The notes under the pieces: generated by a model | Told to the model about the DNA's origin: nothing | Seen by the model: the letters and a program-made list of their open reading frames with translations, nothing else | The model's database searches: none | NCBI GenBank assembly: GCA_944472135.2 | Contig: OX235262.1 | Coordinates: 82,372,903 to 82,436,902, forward strand | Length of the DNA stretch: 64,000 nt | DNA from: Trichobilharzia regenti | Taxonomy: Eukaryota; Platyhelminthes; Trematoda; Strigeidida; Schistosomatidae | Direction: 5' to 3' | Translations under genes and position numbers: made by a program | Shown here: one piece after another, positions 45,568 to 56,215 of the stretch | How the letters are laid out: each line of letters opens with the position of its first letter | How positions within the stretch are numbered: the first letter of the stretch is position 1

Positions 45568-47144
45568 CTAGGGGTTGAGGATTTTTTTTACTACGCTTTG
45601 TTCTCTCCTTTGAGTGCGAGGCCGGCTCTCGCAGCAGCGAATGTGTTTGCTGACCTTGTCCTTGGTCTCGTACCATCTATGGAGAGCGGTAGTCAACTGG
45701 TCTTGGGAGCTGAACTTGACAGCTAACAGACGTGGCGAGTTAATTGACATAAGATGAGTGGGTCGAGGCAGTCTATAAATAGAGACAGCCCCTGAACTCC
45801 CAGGGCCATCTGGGATGCCAACCATCTCCATTGTTGTACATCATGACAATGCTTTTCGCAGGCGTTCCCAGTTACCAGTTCGGGAATGCCATGCACAACC
45901 ATGGAGGCAGAAGGAATGAGCTCTGGCGACTCCCTCGCCATTTGTCTTTCCTTCCACGGCCTGTCTGGCTTAACACGTATGTTACAGGCCCTCCCTATAG
46001 AAAGGACTTGAGAAGCCAGTAACACTTTTTCAACATCCTCGGTAGAGCCCAATGTTACCCTCAGTGGGGATGGTTTGCCTTCAGGTGCAGCAGTGCCCTT
46101 ATACAATCTGCATAGATTTACTGGTTGGATGTCCAAACCCAGTGTGCTACACAAGATGGACCACTGTTCCTGATCAAATAGGGCCCTATCTTTCAGCAGA
46201 CTACTGCTACAGTCTGGTACATTAAAGAGGATTACACAATTTGATCTACTAACCGTGGGCTTGGGCTCGGTCCTCGCACATTTGTGATTTCCTTTAAGAC
46301 CGTTTTGGTTCGTCTGGTGCGACTGGGTATTTTTTTGTGTCTCAGTGCTATGGCCAATATTACTGGCAGACGAGAGGGGTCTTTTTCCAACGACGGAAAC
46401 CCGTGGTTCTCCAGCCTCTGTGTCTGGAGCGGTTATGTCAAGAGTTACAAGTTTAACCGGTGAGGATTTTGGTATCCCCGGTTTACGCGCATTTGTACTA
46501 ATTTCCGGATTGGTGCTGGTCGAACATTTCATATTTTTCCCCGCTACTTCTGCACCATCTTTAGTTTTCAAAGGACTACGCGAGGCTACATCAGGACGGC
46601 AACTCGGGCATATGTACCAGAACCATTGGCATGGGTTTTTACGCATAAAGTCATAATATGCTTTTGGTACCCCATTGTCGCATCTGCAATGCACCCATCG
46701 CTTGCAAAAGTTACATTCGAAAGCAGAGTCTGCTTGTTCGACAACAGAAGCGCAGACCTTGCAGTCGTCTGCCTTCTTGGGGAGCGTTCTTGTCGTCTTG
46801 CGACGTCGTGAACGTTTCTTTTTGGCCTTCCTATTTGTTTCATGGTCTACCATGGGGATGGGTGTTATGCAGTTCTCACTTAGTGCAATTTTCCCACTCG
46901 GATCTGTTAACCTAGTCGTGTTAACAGGGGTGGAGCCACATCCACTTGGCTGACTTTGCACAGCTTCACTGTAGGACTGTGGCGACATGGGTAATCTGTA
47001 CGAGCTGGGAATATCAGCCCTGGTCTTCAAGACCGGTATGCGTGAGTCCATCAGCTTCACCTGTTTGCCTAGTTTGGCTGAAGCCCTGGTGACTACAGAG
47101 TATGATGTCCCATTACTTATTTTAGGGTGAGAATCTATTGTCAT
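45568..47144 (-). CDS. LINE ORF1: PHD-finger protein, probably frameshifted
   Basis: Starts at ATG 47144. A Lys/Arg-rich stretch (residues about 106-124) precedes a PHD-like zinc finger (C128..C131, CNFCKRWVHCRC, CPSC about 181). A C-terminal segment resembles the single-strand nucleic-acid-binding part of CR1-type ORF1 proteins. The frame continues to a stop at 45723, but from about 45830 the expected motif (IYRLPRPTHLMSI, SPRLLAVKFSS) lies in another frame ending at 45568. A one-base frameshift near 45830 is inferred, which would alter the C-terminus. Function is RNA binding for retrotransposition, by family knowledge. Confidence 0.75.
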
Positions 47145-47500
47145 TTTACTCCTAAATTAATACTGGTGATTAAATAATAAGAGACTGTTATTTTGTCCAA
47201 TAGACTTACAGCAAAAGACAATAGAGAGCACAGAAAAGAAGGATAAAGTATGTAAGTAAAAGCTTTTGACTTTACCTGTAACTTTCGGGTTATTCGGCTT
47301 CACAGCAATCACGTAACAGACCCACAAGTCCTGTATATTTGAAAGAGTGAGGAGGATGTTGCTACAGAAGTAGCACCTGAAGCTTTGGCAGTAGTTCGAG
47401 ACAGCGGGAAGTACCACACACAGGCTCGGTGAGGAAGAAATGGTTGAATAAAATTCGCCGGGTAGGAAGATCAGGTTTCCCAAACGAATAATTCACAAAA

Positions 47501-48149
47501 TTGGATATTTCCGGTTAGAGAGGAAAAGCACGTCTGTCGAGTTAGTCTTTGTTCTTATTTTTCTCAGGATCAATATTAGAGAAGTAAACATTGACGTAAA
47601 TTACTGTCTAGCGCTTTTGGCTAGTAGCTGGCTCTCACCAGGAAATTATATTTACGAATAACTGGAATTCACAAGATTAATGAACAAGTAACCATCGTAT
47701 GTGGAGGCTGAAGCAAAGTGACGTATAAAAGTGATGAGTTGATATCATTTATGCCAATGCTTCGTAAATACGTTTAGGTCCCTCTGAGGTAGAGGAGTCA
47801 TACCATACACTACTATTCAAACATAGTTCATGCATAGGTACTAGATTTCAGACAGACATTTCTCCCTTTCTTATATATGTATAATTTATCAGATGTTGAA
47901 AGATATTTGTCAAATGGTCACTCAAATTTAGGGGCTGTCGAAAAAGACAGCGCGGGCCCACAGAATAAAGCAGTTCTTGTGTATTCTGATAGTCGCGCCT
48001 GTTGGTTGGCAGTTACCATTCTCGCCCCTTAAAATGAAGCTCCTGATGACATCTGAGTGCTTGTTTGTGTCAGAATGGAGAATTCTGACCAGAGAGAGAG
48101 TGCAAGATTAAGGAAGAGTAAACCATTTTAAGATCAAACTGCAGCTGCA
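47501..48149. other. No identifiable gene
   Basis: Spacer between the CR1-type element and the RTE remnant. From about 48050, weak RTE-like coding similarity may begin. Confidence 0.35.
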
Positions 48150-48446
48150 TAGATCATTACTGAACAAAGAACCGAACGACAGTCAAACCTCTACCTCAGC
48201 ATCATAGACTGTTAAAGCACCTCCAACATGTTTGATTGCGAAGTAATTTAGAAACTGTTTCAGCATTACAAAGTGCCACAAACCCTCATCGACCTAACTC
48301 GGTAGCTGTACGACAACACCACATGTCAAGCGATCAACAGCAGAAAATACAGCGAAGCCTTTGAAATGGAAACAAGGTGGAAGAAGGCTGCTTAGTATCA
48401 TTTTTGACTGTGGTGGACTGGATTATGCGGGAGAGGATACAGGAAT
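48150..48446 (+). pseudogene. RTE-type LINE fragment, left part (interrupted)
   Basis: Plus-strand reading in shifting frames: FDCEVIWKLFQHYKVPQTLI, YSEAFEMETRWKK, then VVDWIMRERIQE (48412-48446). These match 'tLWKLLRHYGVP.KIV', 'FEVKTGVRQGC' and 'VDWIMR' of RTE-type RT. The sequence resumes at 53305 with TLEDLDFVDDL, so the Penelope pair inserted between. Old and inactive. Confidence 0.75.
48437..48446. repeat. Target-site duplication, left
   Basis: ATACAGGAAT, repeated at 53295-53304. It flanks the whole Penelope inverted pair. Confidence 0.75.
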
Positions 48447-48495
48447 AGTTTTGATGTGGTTTTGTTCTCTGAGCTGGATAGTTAGTTTGCGAAGC

Positions 48496-48525
48496 TTTCA
48501 TCACCCTACTGGGTGACATCTTCAG
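48496..48525 (-). promoter_or_regulatory. Hammerhead-like stem at the Penelope 3' end (left arm)
   Basis: The minus strand reads CTGAAGA, then GTCACCC-AGTA-GGGTGAT, then GAAA. Penelope-like elements are known to carry hammerhead motifs in their terminal repeats. Here one extra base sits before stem II, and stems I and III are not convincing, so this may be a remnant or a different structural element. Confidence 0.4.
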
Positions 48526-48538
48526 CGCATACTTCAAA

Positions 48539-51010
48539 TTAAAGTGAGCTTTTAGGTTTCTCCACGAGTTTATTAATCATTCCTCCTGGTGACCTTGGAC
48601 GTGATTGGTTGTTTGTGTATGTTTTCACACCTTCTAGGTTACTTGTGTTGGAACTGATTGTTTCTGTGACTTGAACTTTGGCCAATCGTGTGTGAAGTTT
48701 CTTTCTTATTGGTTGATAAATTTTGTCTATCTCGATGTGTCTATTGATTGATGATTCACTGGAATGCCAAGCTTCTAAAAATTCTCTAGAATTCTTGTTA
48801 TTTCCTTTGTCTAATATTTGAACGTTGTCCCAGTCGAATTGATGTCCGTGGTTGTCTGTTTGTAGTGAAATGAGGGAGTGTATATCATGTCTTTTGACGG
48901 CTAGCTTATGTTCGTGGATACGAAGACGAAGGGGACGTCCACTTTGGCCAATGTAGTGTTTTTCACAGTTGTTACAGTTTATTTTGTAGATGATGTTGGT
49001 TTTGTCTTCTTTTGCTGTTGAGTCTTTCGGTTGACATAGAATTGAGTGCAGCGACTTTGTTGGTTTGTGTACGACGTCAATTCCTAAAGGTTTGAAGAGT
49101 CTTTTAGTGATTTCTGAGATATCCTTTATATATGGTAAGGCGATTTTCTTTGTGTTTTCTTTGGTGGCTTTTGTTTTGGTAGGTTGGCTTGGGGGTATAT
49201 GTCTCTTGATGAAATTCCGGGGATATCCATTCTTTTGGAAGACATCCATGAGATACTTTTCTTCAATTTTTCTTAAGGTGGGAGTGCTGCAGTGAGTCCT
49301 TGCTCTCTTGAATAGTGTTTGTATGCAGTTCCTTTTGTGTGCTATTGGGTTGTTGCTGTTGTAATTCAGTATTTGGTCTGTGTGAGTTGATTTCCTATAA
49401 ACTTGAGTTTCTAATTCTCCTGTAGTTGTTCGCCTGACTAAGACGTCCAAAAATGGTATTTTGTTCTCGGATTCCTCTTCTCTTGTGAATTTGATGTCGT
49501 TGAAGACGTTGTTTATTAAGTTGTGAGTTTTGTCTAATTCGTTTCTTTTGATTATTACAAATGTGTCGTCGACGTAGCGTATCCAAATCTTGGGTTTGAT
49601 CTTTGGTAGAATTATGTTTTCGAGTCTTTGCATCACTGCTTCTGCAATCAAACCTGATATTGGCGATCCCATGGGTGTTCCTTTGACTTGTTCATATATT
49701 TGGCCGTTGAATTGGAAGTATGTTGTTAGGCATAGACTTATGCATTCCATCCAGCTTGTGTGTTGCATTTTTGATTGTTGTGGAAGTTGTTCGTCGTTGC
49801 TAAGTAATTGCTCCATGGTTTCTTTTGCTAGTTTTTGTCCGATAGAGGTATATAATGCTGTCACGTCGAAGGATACCATTATTTCTTGTTCATCTATTTG
49901 GATGTCTCTGATTTTCTCTAGGAATTGGATAGCAGAGTTGATGGAGTGATCACAGGATTCCGTTAGGTGTTTTAGTTTTCTGTATAATTCCTTGGACAAA
50001 TTATATGTTGGAGTTCCTGGGAGTGATACAATTGGTCGTAACGGGATATTTGCCTTGTGTATTTTGGGTCTGCCTTAGAATCGAGGTAGGACTGGTCCAT
50101 TGGATTTCATTCGCCATTGGTCTTGTTTTGTGATCTGTCCAGTTTTGCTGAGCTTGTTTAAGGTCCTTTGGATGCGGTTATCCAATGTTTGTATGGGATT
50201 TGTTGGGAGTTGTTGATATACATCTTCATCTTTGAGTAGTTCTTCTGCCTTCTTGGTATATTCTTCTCTGTCCATGACTACTGTTGTTCTTCCTTTGTCG
50301 GCTGGTAAAATGACGATGTCCTTCCTATTTTTCAGCTTTTTGAGGGCCTTTAGTTCTTGAGCGTTGAGTTGTGTGTGTTGTCTTTTCTGTTTGACCATTG
50401 GTACAATTGTTTGGCGTATCTCTTCCTGTGTTTCCTCGTTCAAGTTTGATGATTTGAGTAATGATTCAAGGGCAGCGAAGAAATCAGTTTTTGAAGCATC
50501 TCCGGTGTTGCAGTTTAATCCTTTTTGTAGTAGTTGTTGTTCCATTTTTGATAGTGGTTGTTTTGATAGGTTGACTACGCAGTCTATGGGCGTATTGTCT
50601 GGTTGTTGTTTTCTAATCTTGGCTAGCTTGGTTTTGAGGGCTCTTCGTCTTTGTTCTCTGTGTTTTCCACTTGACAGTGAAATTGCGGTGATCAGCGTTG
50701 ACAGGTGTTCTTGGTTGAGGGTTTTCTCTAATTTTGCTTTTTGGACATCTATTATTTGTTGATATTTGTTGATCCAATAGTGTGCGTCCGTAATCATTAA
50801 TTTGACCATTCGTCTTCCACATTGTTCGGCCAATTTCCATCCCATTGCGCAGTTGGCTGGTGGTTTGTATCTTACACTGTTTGGTAGGATTGAATGACGA
50901 AGGCACTCATGGAGAAAGAATAATTGTTCTCTGGTGGATCCTTGCCTTTTGGCGAAGTCTTCCCACTTTCGAACAGAGAGAAGCGTATCCCGCTCGTAAG
51001 ATTTAGACAT
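48539..51010 (-). CDS. Penelope-like RT with GIY-YIG endonuclease (one internal stop)
   Basis: Starts MSKSYERDTLLSVRK at 51010 and runs 822 codons in one frame except for TAA at 50075-50077. That stop sits where the conserved Tyr of the F-Y-G-x-PKIHK block is expected (F, stop, GRPKIHK). The RT has VSFDVTALYTS (about residue 380), KGTPMGSPISGLIAE (about 445) and catalytic RYVDDTFVII (478-487), then NGYP (about 595). The GIY-YIG domain follows: IIYKINC..HYIGQSGRPLRLRIHEH (about 673-702). It ends KPKSSL. Length fits Penelope proteins (about 800-850 aa). The family copies RNA by target-primed reverse transcription, with GIY-YIG cutting the target. Two Mets are possible; this start gives the full N-terminus. 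Confidence 0.85.
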
Positions 51011-51016
51011 GATAGA

Positions 51017-53171
51017 GATCACCGCAATTTCACTGTCAAGTGGAAAACACAGAGAACAAAGACGAAGAGTCCTCAAAACCAAGCTAGCCGAGATTAGAAA
51101 ACAACAACCAGACAATACGCCCATAGACTGCGTAGTCAACCTATCAAAACAACCACTATCAAAAATGGAACAACAACTACTACAAAAAGGATTAAACTGC
51201 AACACCGGAGATGCTTCAAAAACTGATTTCTTCGCTGCCCTTGAATCATTACTCAAATCATCAAACTTGAACGAGGAAACACAGGAAGAGATACGCCAAA
51301 CAATTGTACCAATGGTCAAACAGAAAAGACAACACACACAACTCAACGCTCAAGAGCTAAAGGCCCTCAAAAAGCTGAAAAATAGGAAGGACATCGTCAT
51401 TTTACCAGCCGACAAAGGAAGAACAACAGTAGTCATGGACAGAGATGAATATACCAAGAAGGCAGAAGAACTACTCAAAGATGAAGATGTATATCAACAA
51501 CTCCCAACAAATCCCATACAAACATTGGATAACCGCATCCAAAGGACCTTAAACAAGCTCAGCAAAACTGGACAGATCACAAAACAAGACCAATGGCGAA
51601 TGAAATCCAATGGACCAGTCCTACCTCGATTCTAAGGCAGACCCAAAATACACAAGGCAAATATCCCGTTACGACCAATTGTATCACTCCCAGGAACTCC
51701 AACATATAATTTGTCCAAGGAATTATACAGAAAACTAAAACACCTAACGGAATCCTGTGATCACTCCATCAACTCTGCTATCCAATTCCTAGAGAAAATC
51801 AGAGACATCCAAATAGATGAACAAGAAATAATGGTATCCTTCGACGTGACAGCATTATATACCTCTATCGGACAAAAACTAGCAAAAGAAACCATGGAGC
51901 AATTACTTAGCAACGACGAACAACTTCCACAACAATCAAAAATGCAACACACAAGCTGGATGGAATGCATAAGTCTATGCCTAACAACATACTTCCAATT
52001 CAACGGCCAAATATATGAACAAGTCAAAGGAACACCCATGGGATCGCCAATATCAGGTTTGATTGCAGAAGCAGTGATGCAAAGACTCGAAAACATAATT
52101 CTACCAAAGATCAAACCCAAGATTTGGATACGCTACGTCGACGACACATTTGTAATAATCAAAAGAAACGAATTAGACAAAACTCACAACTTAATAAACA
52201 ACGTCTTCAACGACATCAAATTCACAAGAGAAGAGGAATCCGAGAACAAAATACCATTTTTGGACGTCTTAGTCAGGCGAACAACTACAGGAGAATTAGA
52301 AACTCAAGTTTATAGGAAATCAACTCACACAGACCAAATACTGAATTACAACAGCAACAACCCAATAGCACACAAAAGGAACTGCATACAAACACTATTC
52401 AAGAGAGCAAGGACTCACTGCAGCACTCCCACCTTAAGAAAAATTGAAGAAAAGTATCTCATGGATGTCTTCCAAAAGAATGGATATCCCCGGAATTTCA
52501 TCAAGAGACATATACCCCCAAGCCAACCTACCAAAACAAAAGCCACCAAAGAAAACACAAAGAAAATCGCCTTACCATATATAAAGGATATCTCAGAAAT
52601 CACTAAAAGACTCTTCAAACCTTTAGGAATTGACGTCGTACACAAACCAACAAAGTCGCTGCACTCAATTCTATGTCAACCGAAAGACTCAACAGCAAAA
52701 GAAGACAAAACCAACATCATCTACAAAATAAACTGTAACAACTGTGAAAAACACTACATTGGCCAAAGTGGACGTCCCCTTCGTCTTCGTATCCACGAAC
52801 ATAAGCTAGCCGTCAAAAGACATGATATACACTCCCTCATTTCACTACAAACAGACAACCACGGACATCAATTCGACTGGGACAACGTTCAAATATTAGA
52901 CAAAGGAAATAACAAGAATTCTAGAGAATTTTTAGAAGCTTGGCATTCCAGTGAATCATCAATCAATAGACACATCGAGATAGACAAAATTTATCAACCA
53001 ATAAGAAAGAAACTTCACACACGATTGGCCAAAGTTCAAGTCACAGAAACAATCAGTTCCAACACAAGTAACCTAGAAGGTGTGAAAACATACACAAACA
53101 ACCAATCACGTCCAAGGTCACCAGGAGGAATGATTAATAAACTCGTGGAGAAACCTAAAAGCTCACTTTAA
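51017..53171 (+). pseudogene. Penelope-like RT/GIY-YIG, 5'-truncated inverted copy
   Basis: Homology to the minus-strand copy starts at GATCACCGCA (51017), so about 107 N-terminal codons are missing. From 51018 the frame runs through the same TAA (51633-51635), then without interruption to 53171. The region after the stop (from codon TTG at 51711) is 486 residues identical to the other arm, including YVDD and the GIY-YIG domain. The ATG at 51009 lies in the junction and is probably not a natural start. Confidence 0.85.
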
Positions 53172-53184
53172 TTTGAAGTATGCG

Positions 53185-53214
53185 CTGAAGATGTCACCCA
53201 GTAGGGTGATGAAA
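53185..53214 (+). promoter_or_regulatory. Hammerhead-like stem at the Penelope 3' end (right arm)
   Basis: Mirror copy of 48496-48525: CTGAAGA (53185-53191), GTCACCC/GGGTGAT stem, GAAA (53211-53214). A diverged version is at 15277-15306 (minus). Confidence 0.4.
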
Positions 53215-53294
53215 GCTTCGCAAACTAACTATCCAGCTCAGAGAACAAAACCACATCAAAATTATCCAGCTGAGCTACAAATATTCTCTATCAT

Positions 53295-53304
53295 ATACAG
53301 GAAT
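53295..53304. repeat. Target-site duplication, right
   Basis: ATACAGGAAT, matching 48437-48446. Confidence 0.75.
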
Positions 53305-53960
53305 TGGCCAGACATATGAAAAGACTCTAGAAGATCTGGACTTCGTGGATGATTTACATCCAGTCTCATAAAAATTCAAAGACATGGACGAAAAGCAAAA
53401 TGTTTGGAGGAGAAGCAGAGAACACAGGACTCCAATTGAACATTGGGAAGGCAAGGCAATGACTAAAACCCACCAACGATATCAAGCACCAACGACTTCC
53501 TGTGACAGAAATTCCTTTTTTAAACTTGTGTAGGCGGCATTATTTCATCTACAAGTATGTCAGATGACGGTTTCAATGGCAGGATCGAAGGGACAAGGTG
53601 GCCTTCAGTAATCTAAAAGTCAGTCTGTAAATCTGCGCAATCGGTATAAAGGTAAAAATACTAATATCGAATCGGTCATTGTTTCTCTTTGGTTCGAAGA
53701 CTTGCTGAGTCAAAGGAAGCATTCCGAACAGCCGTCTTCCTCTTCTGCTGAAGCTAATTGTTAGGAAGGATCAGAAACAAGGAATTTTGGCAGTGAACCA
53801 ACCTAGAACCTGTAGGCCAACAGATATGTGGTAAAAAAATGGAGATGGATAAGACACAGCCTGGAAGACAGCACAGCGACATTCTGCACCATGCCTTTTT
53901 TTCGGAGCCTGAATAAAAAATATTCATGGTTATTCCTCTGCCTGAACGGTAGACGAATCT
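53305..53960 (+). pseudogene. RTE-type LINE fragment, right part (interrupted)
   Basis: Continues the fragment of 48150-48446: TLEDLDFVDDLHPVS (FADD box changed to FVDD), then KWRWIRHSLED near 53840-53870, which corresponds to the C-terminal 'RKWRWIGHTLRK' motif of this family. Many stops and frameshifts. Confidence 0.7.
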
Positions 53961-54534
53961 AAACAATGTATCGATAGTCTGGACTACGAGATTTATTCCT
54001 TCATCGGATTCGTAGTGCGATGATCATTGCGCAACCGGCTGGGATCGTTCAGGGAAGACTCACCGCAACAGGACAATGTTCCAGATAGTGAGGATGCTTG
54101 ACCATGAACGTTCAACCTAACAAGTCAACTTAAACATTGACGTTTGGATTCCAACGTTGGTTGAATGATGCTGTAGTCTAATAATTTTAGAGGATTATTC
54201 ACCGTTACAGATTTAATAAGCCTACATTTTAATCATCCATATGTTTCTAGCCGTCATTCATCTATTAAAAATTGCAACACGAACATTTTCATTAGACTAC
54301 TTATATTTTTGGTTATTTCTGTAAAATGTTTTGTATTGTAAGGAATTACAGTAATACCAATATGACACAAGTTCTGTGCCGCATAAAGTACGCTATTTTT
54401 AATGCGAATAGCTCCACTTTTTCCACTGCTAAAGGTTCTACTTCAACTCATCACTCTTTCTGCTGATAAGCACGTGAGGATGGAAAGTGGCATATTCTCA
54501 ATTACATTCAAGAATTGAAATCTTTTTTAATAAT
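53961..54534. other. No identifiable gene
   Basis: AT-rich spacer with no recognised feature. Confidence 0.35.
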
Positions 54535-55450
54535 AATAATAACAGCTTTATTCCAAGCAGTATTTGTGGTACAGGTATGGAATTTTTAGCGTGCAGTATA
54601 TTGCATCTAGTTACCTCATAAATTATATAAGAGTTTTAAAATCAAAAGACAAATCAAAATAAAATAAATAAAATAAAATAAAAATAAAAAACAGCGCAGA
54701 GTTTACATTTCAAACAATGCACCACAGGATATTAAATATAAGGTTGATGTGTGATAGAAGATGAGAACAACAGTGTAATAGTAACGAGGAAAGGAAAACA
54801 AAAACTAATGGGGCTATTTGTTAGAGTGCTGCAGTAAGTTCATCGTGTCACACCTAACAGATTTCTCATCACATAACAGCTGTGCCAGATATGGTATTGT
54901 GGAGTTTTTGTATTTGGTGGTCCTAGCGTATAGCTGCTTCTAGTTCTACCAGATGAAATGCAAGGAGACAGCTGCGTATAGAGAGGATGCTCGGGGTCCG
55001 AAAATACTGTATACGCTAGTTTCTTACATGATATAATATGTCTATCCACAATAGTGTTAACCGGTTGGTTTAACGATATCCCACTTGCCCTACTAACGGC
55101 TTTTAGTGCCCTTCTCAGTAAAGCAAAGTCTTTCCTAAGTAGTCCAGAAAAGATTATTAGAGAGCAGTAAAGAGGGATGGGTAGAATACAAGAATTGACA
55201 AAGTCAGAAAGCAAAGACTCCTTTATGTCAGACTGCCTAAATTTCCTAATGTAGAACGTTAAGCGAAACATCTTTCTAGTAACTAGCAAGATGTGGGAGG
55301 ACCAGGAAAGATCGATGGAAAAACTCAGCCCAAGGTACTTGATATTAGATGTATTTTCAACCTCTGTGCCGTCAATGACAGTGGGGCTATGTGAGCTAAC
55401 TATTTGCTGTAGGTCGCATTTACGTCTGAAACTGAAATTGACTACCTGAC
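54535..55450 (-). pseudogene. LINE RT C-terminal fragment with 3' tail
   Basis: On the minus strand the frame reads FRRKCDLQQIVSSHSP, IKYLGLSFSIDLSWSSHI, MFRLTFYIRKFRQSD, ILPIPLYCSLIIFSGLLRKD and NTIVDRHIISCKKLAYTVFS, ending at 54840. These are thumb and C-terminal motifs of a non-LTR RT (the 'KYLG...DL.W..H' and 'ILP..LYCS..IF.GL...D' blocks). The 3' tail ends near 54541 in AACAGC(T/A)TTATTCC.., followed by (TTA)n on the minus strand. The RT palm and endonuclease are absent. This tail is shared with SINE-B. Confidence 0.75.
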
Positions 55451-55689
55451 ATTATAACACCAGTTCCTGGCCATTACAATGGTTGAAACTGCGGGAAAAT
55501 AATTGAATTCAACCTGTTTTGATGACTGGGTTTTGGCTTCAAGTGAAACGTTAACCGAAATTCTCGAAGCAGTAGGTCATTGCTGGAAGGGAAGAGTATA
55601 TAAGTTATCCTAAAAGCAATTTTTTACTTTCATTCTTGTCTGCTTGGATGGATATAAGGGATGCGATTGAATACCACTTGCATTTCACC

Positions 55690-55820
55690 AGGTGCCAGTA
55701 ACACAAGGGTGCAGTGAGAAGTCCCGAACTAGGACGAAACAGCTTTCTGGCACTCTCAGGTTTTCAAATGGTTCTCTAACTGATGTTAGCTCATGATGAA
55801 ACCCTCCAACCAGTTATTTA
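55690..55820 (+). mobile_element. SINE-A copy 8, single arm
   Basis: Only one arm is present: AAGTCCCGAACTAGGACGAA at 55721, then ACAGCTTTC and the terminal ..CATGATGAAACCCTCCAACC. No tRNA-like part. The hammerhead core is lost. Confidence 0.65.
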
Positions 55821-55829
55821 TATTCCAAG

Positions 55830-56215
55830 GAGAATTTTGCTTTAAATATGGAATTTCCGGCTTGTAGTACAGTACTGAACCTAATTGTTCCTTTGCAGTG
55901 GTAATAATTAAAACAGGGCACTCAAACTTGCAATGCTGTTCAGCATGAATATAAAATTAGATTAAGTAAAAGTATTTGTGACAGTATATTAATGAAGAAA
56001 AAAAGAGGGCCGTTTACTTGTATTTACACAATAAGTTGGTAGTGTCCTGCCTTACATTTCTCTCGTCAAATAAAATATTCGGCAAATAAGGCATTGTAGG
56101 ACCGTAATACTTAGTCGCATGAACATTTATTCTTCTATATTCGTTCCAGTTCTAACTTGTGAAAGGCAAAGAGTTGGATCAGGAGAGGATACCGTGGGTG
56201 TCTGGTGGATTACGT
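55830..56215 (-). pseudogene. Second decayed LINE C-terminal fragment
   Basis: On the minus strand, shifted frames give YGPTMPYLPNILFDERN-like sequence near 56090-56040. It parallels the end of the 54840 copy (TPQYHIWHSCYVMRN). TTTAAATATGGAATTTCC near 55840 resembles the LINE/SINE-B tail. A diverged relative of the same lineage. Confidence 0.45.

Larger units (their letters stand above)
42380..47500 (-). mobile_element. CR1/Jockey-type non-LTR retrotransposon, near full length
   Basis: The two-ORF layout on the minus strand has ORF1 with a PHD-type finger (47144 to about 45568) and ORF2 with an APE endonuclease and RT (45392-42558). A 3' UTR follows with a GTA/ATA-rich stretch near 42390-42420. 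Base composition is clearly richer in GC than the flanks. The outer boundaries are approximate because no target duplication was found. About 5 kb total, the expected size for this group. Confidence 0.85.
48447..53294. mobile_element. Penelope-like element, head-to-head inverted pair
   Basis: Two arms of about 2245 bp (48449-50693 and 51017-53261) are inverted copies around the midpoint 50855, separated by a 323-bp unique spacer. The spacer is the 5' coding part of the minus copy. The arms appear almost identical: coding and antisense translations agree across thousands of bases, and the visible differences include Ala/Val, Lys/Glu and Glu/Asp codons in the N-terminal half. The right side has 33 bp more (53262-53294). 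The block is bounded by a 10-bp duplication and sits in an RTE remnant. Inverted and partly truncated pairs are a known Penelope arrangement. Confidence 0.88.

Noticed and set aside
50364..50762. Cys/Ser-rich plus-strand ORF (132 codons) inside the Penelope arm
   Set aside because: Antisense shadow of the Penelope coding frame; it recurs in the other arm for the same reason.
51011..51346. Extension of the minus-strand Penelope ORF upstream of 51010
   Set aside because: These 112 codons are the antisense of the truncated plus-strand copy, not part of the protein. The true start is the ATG at 51010.
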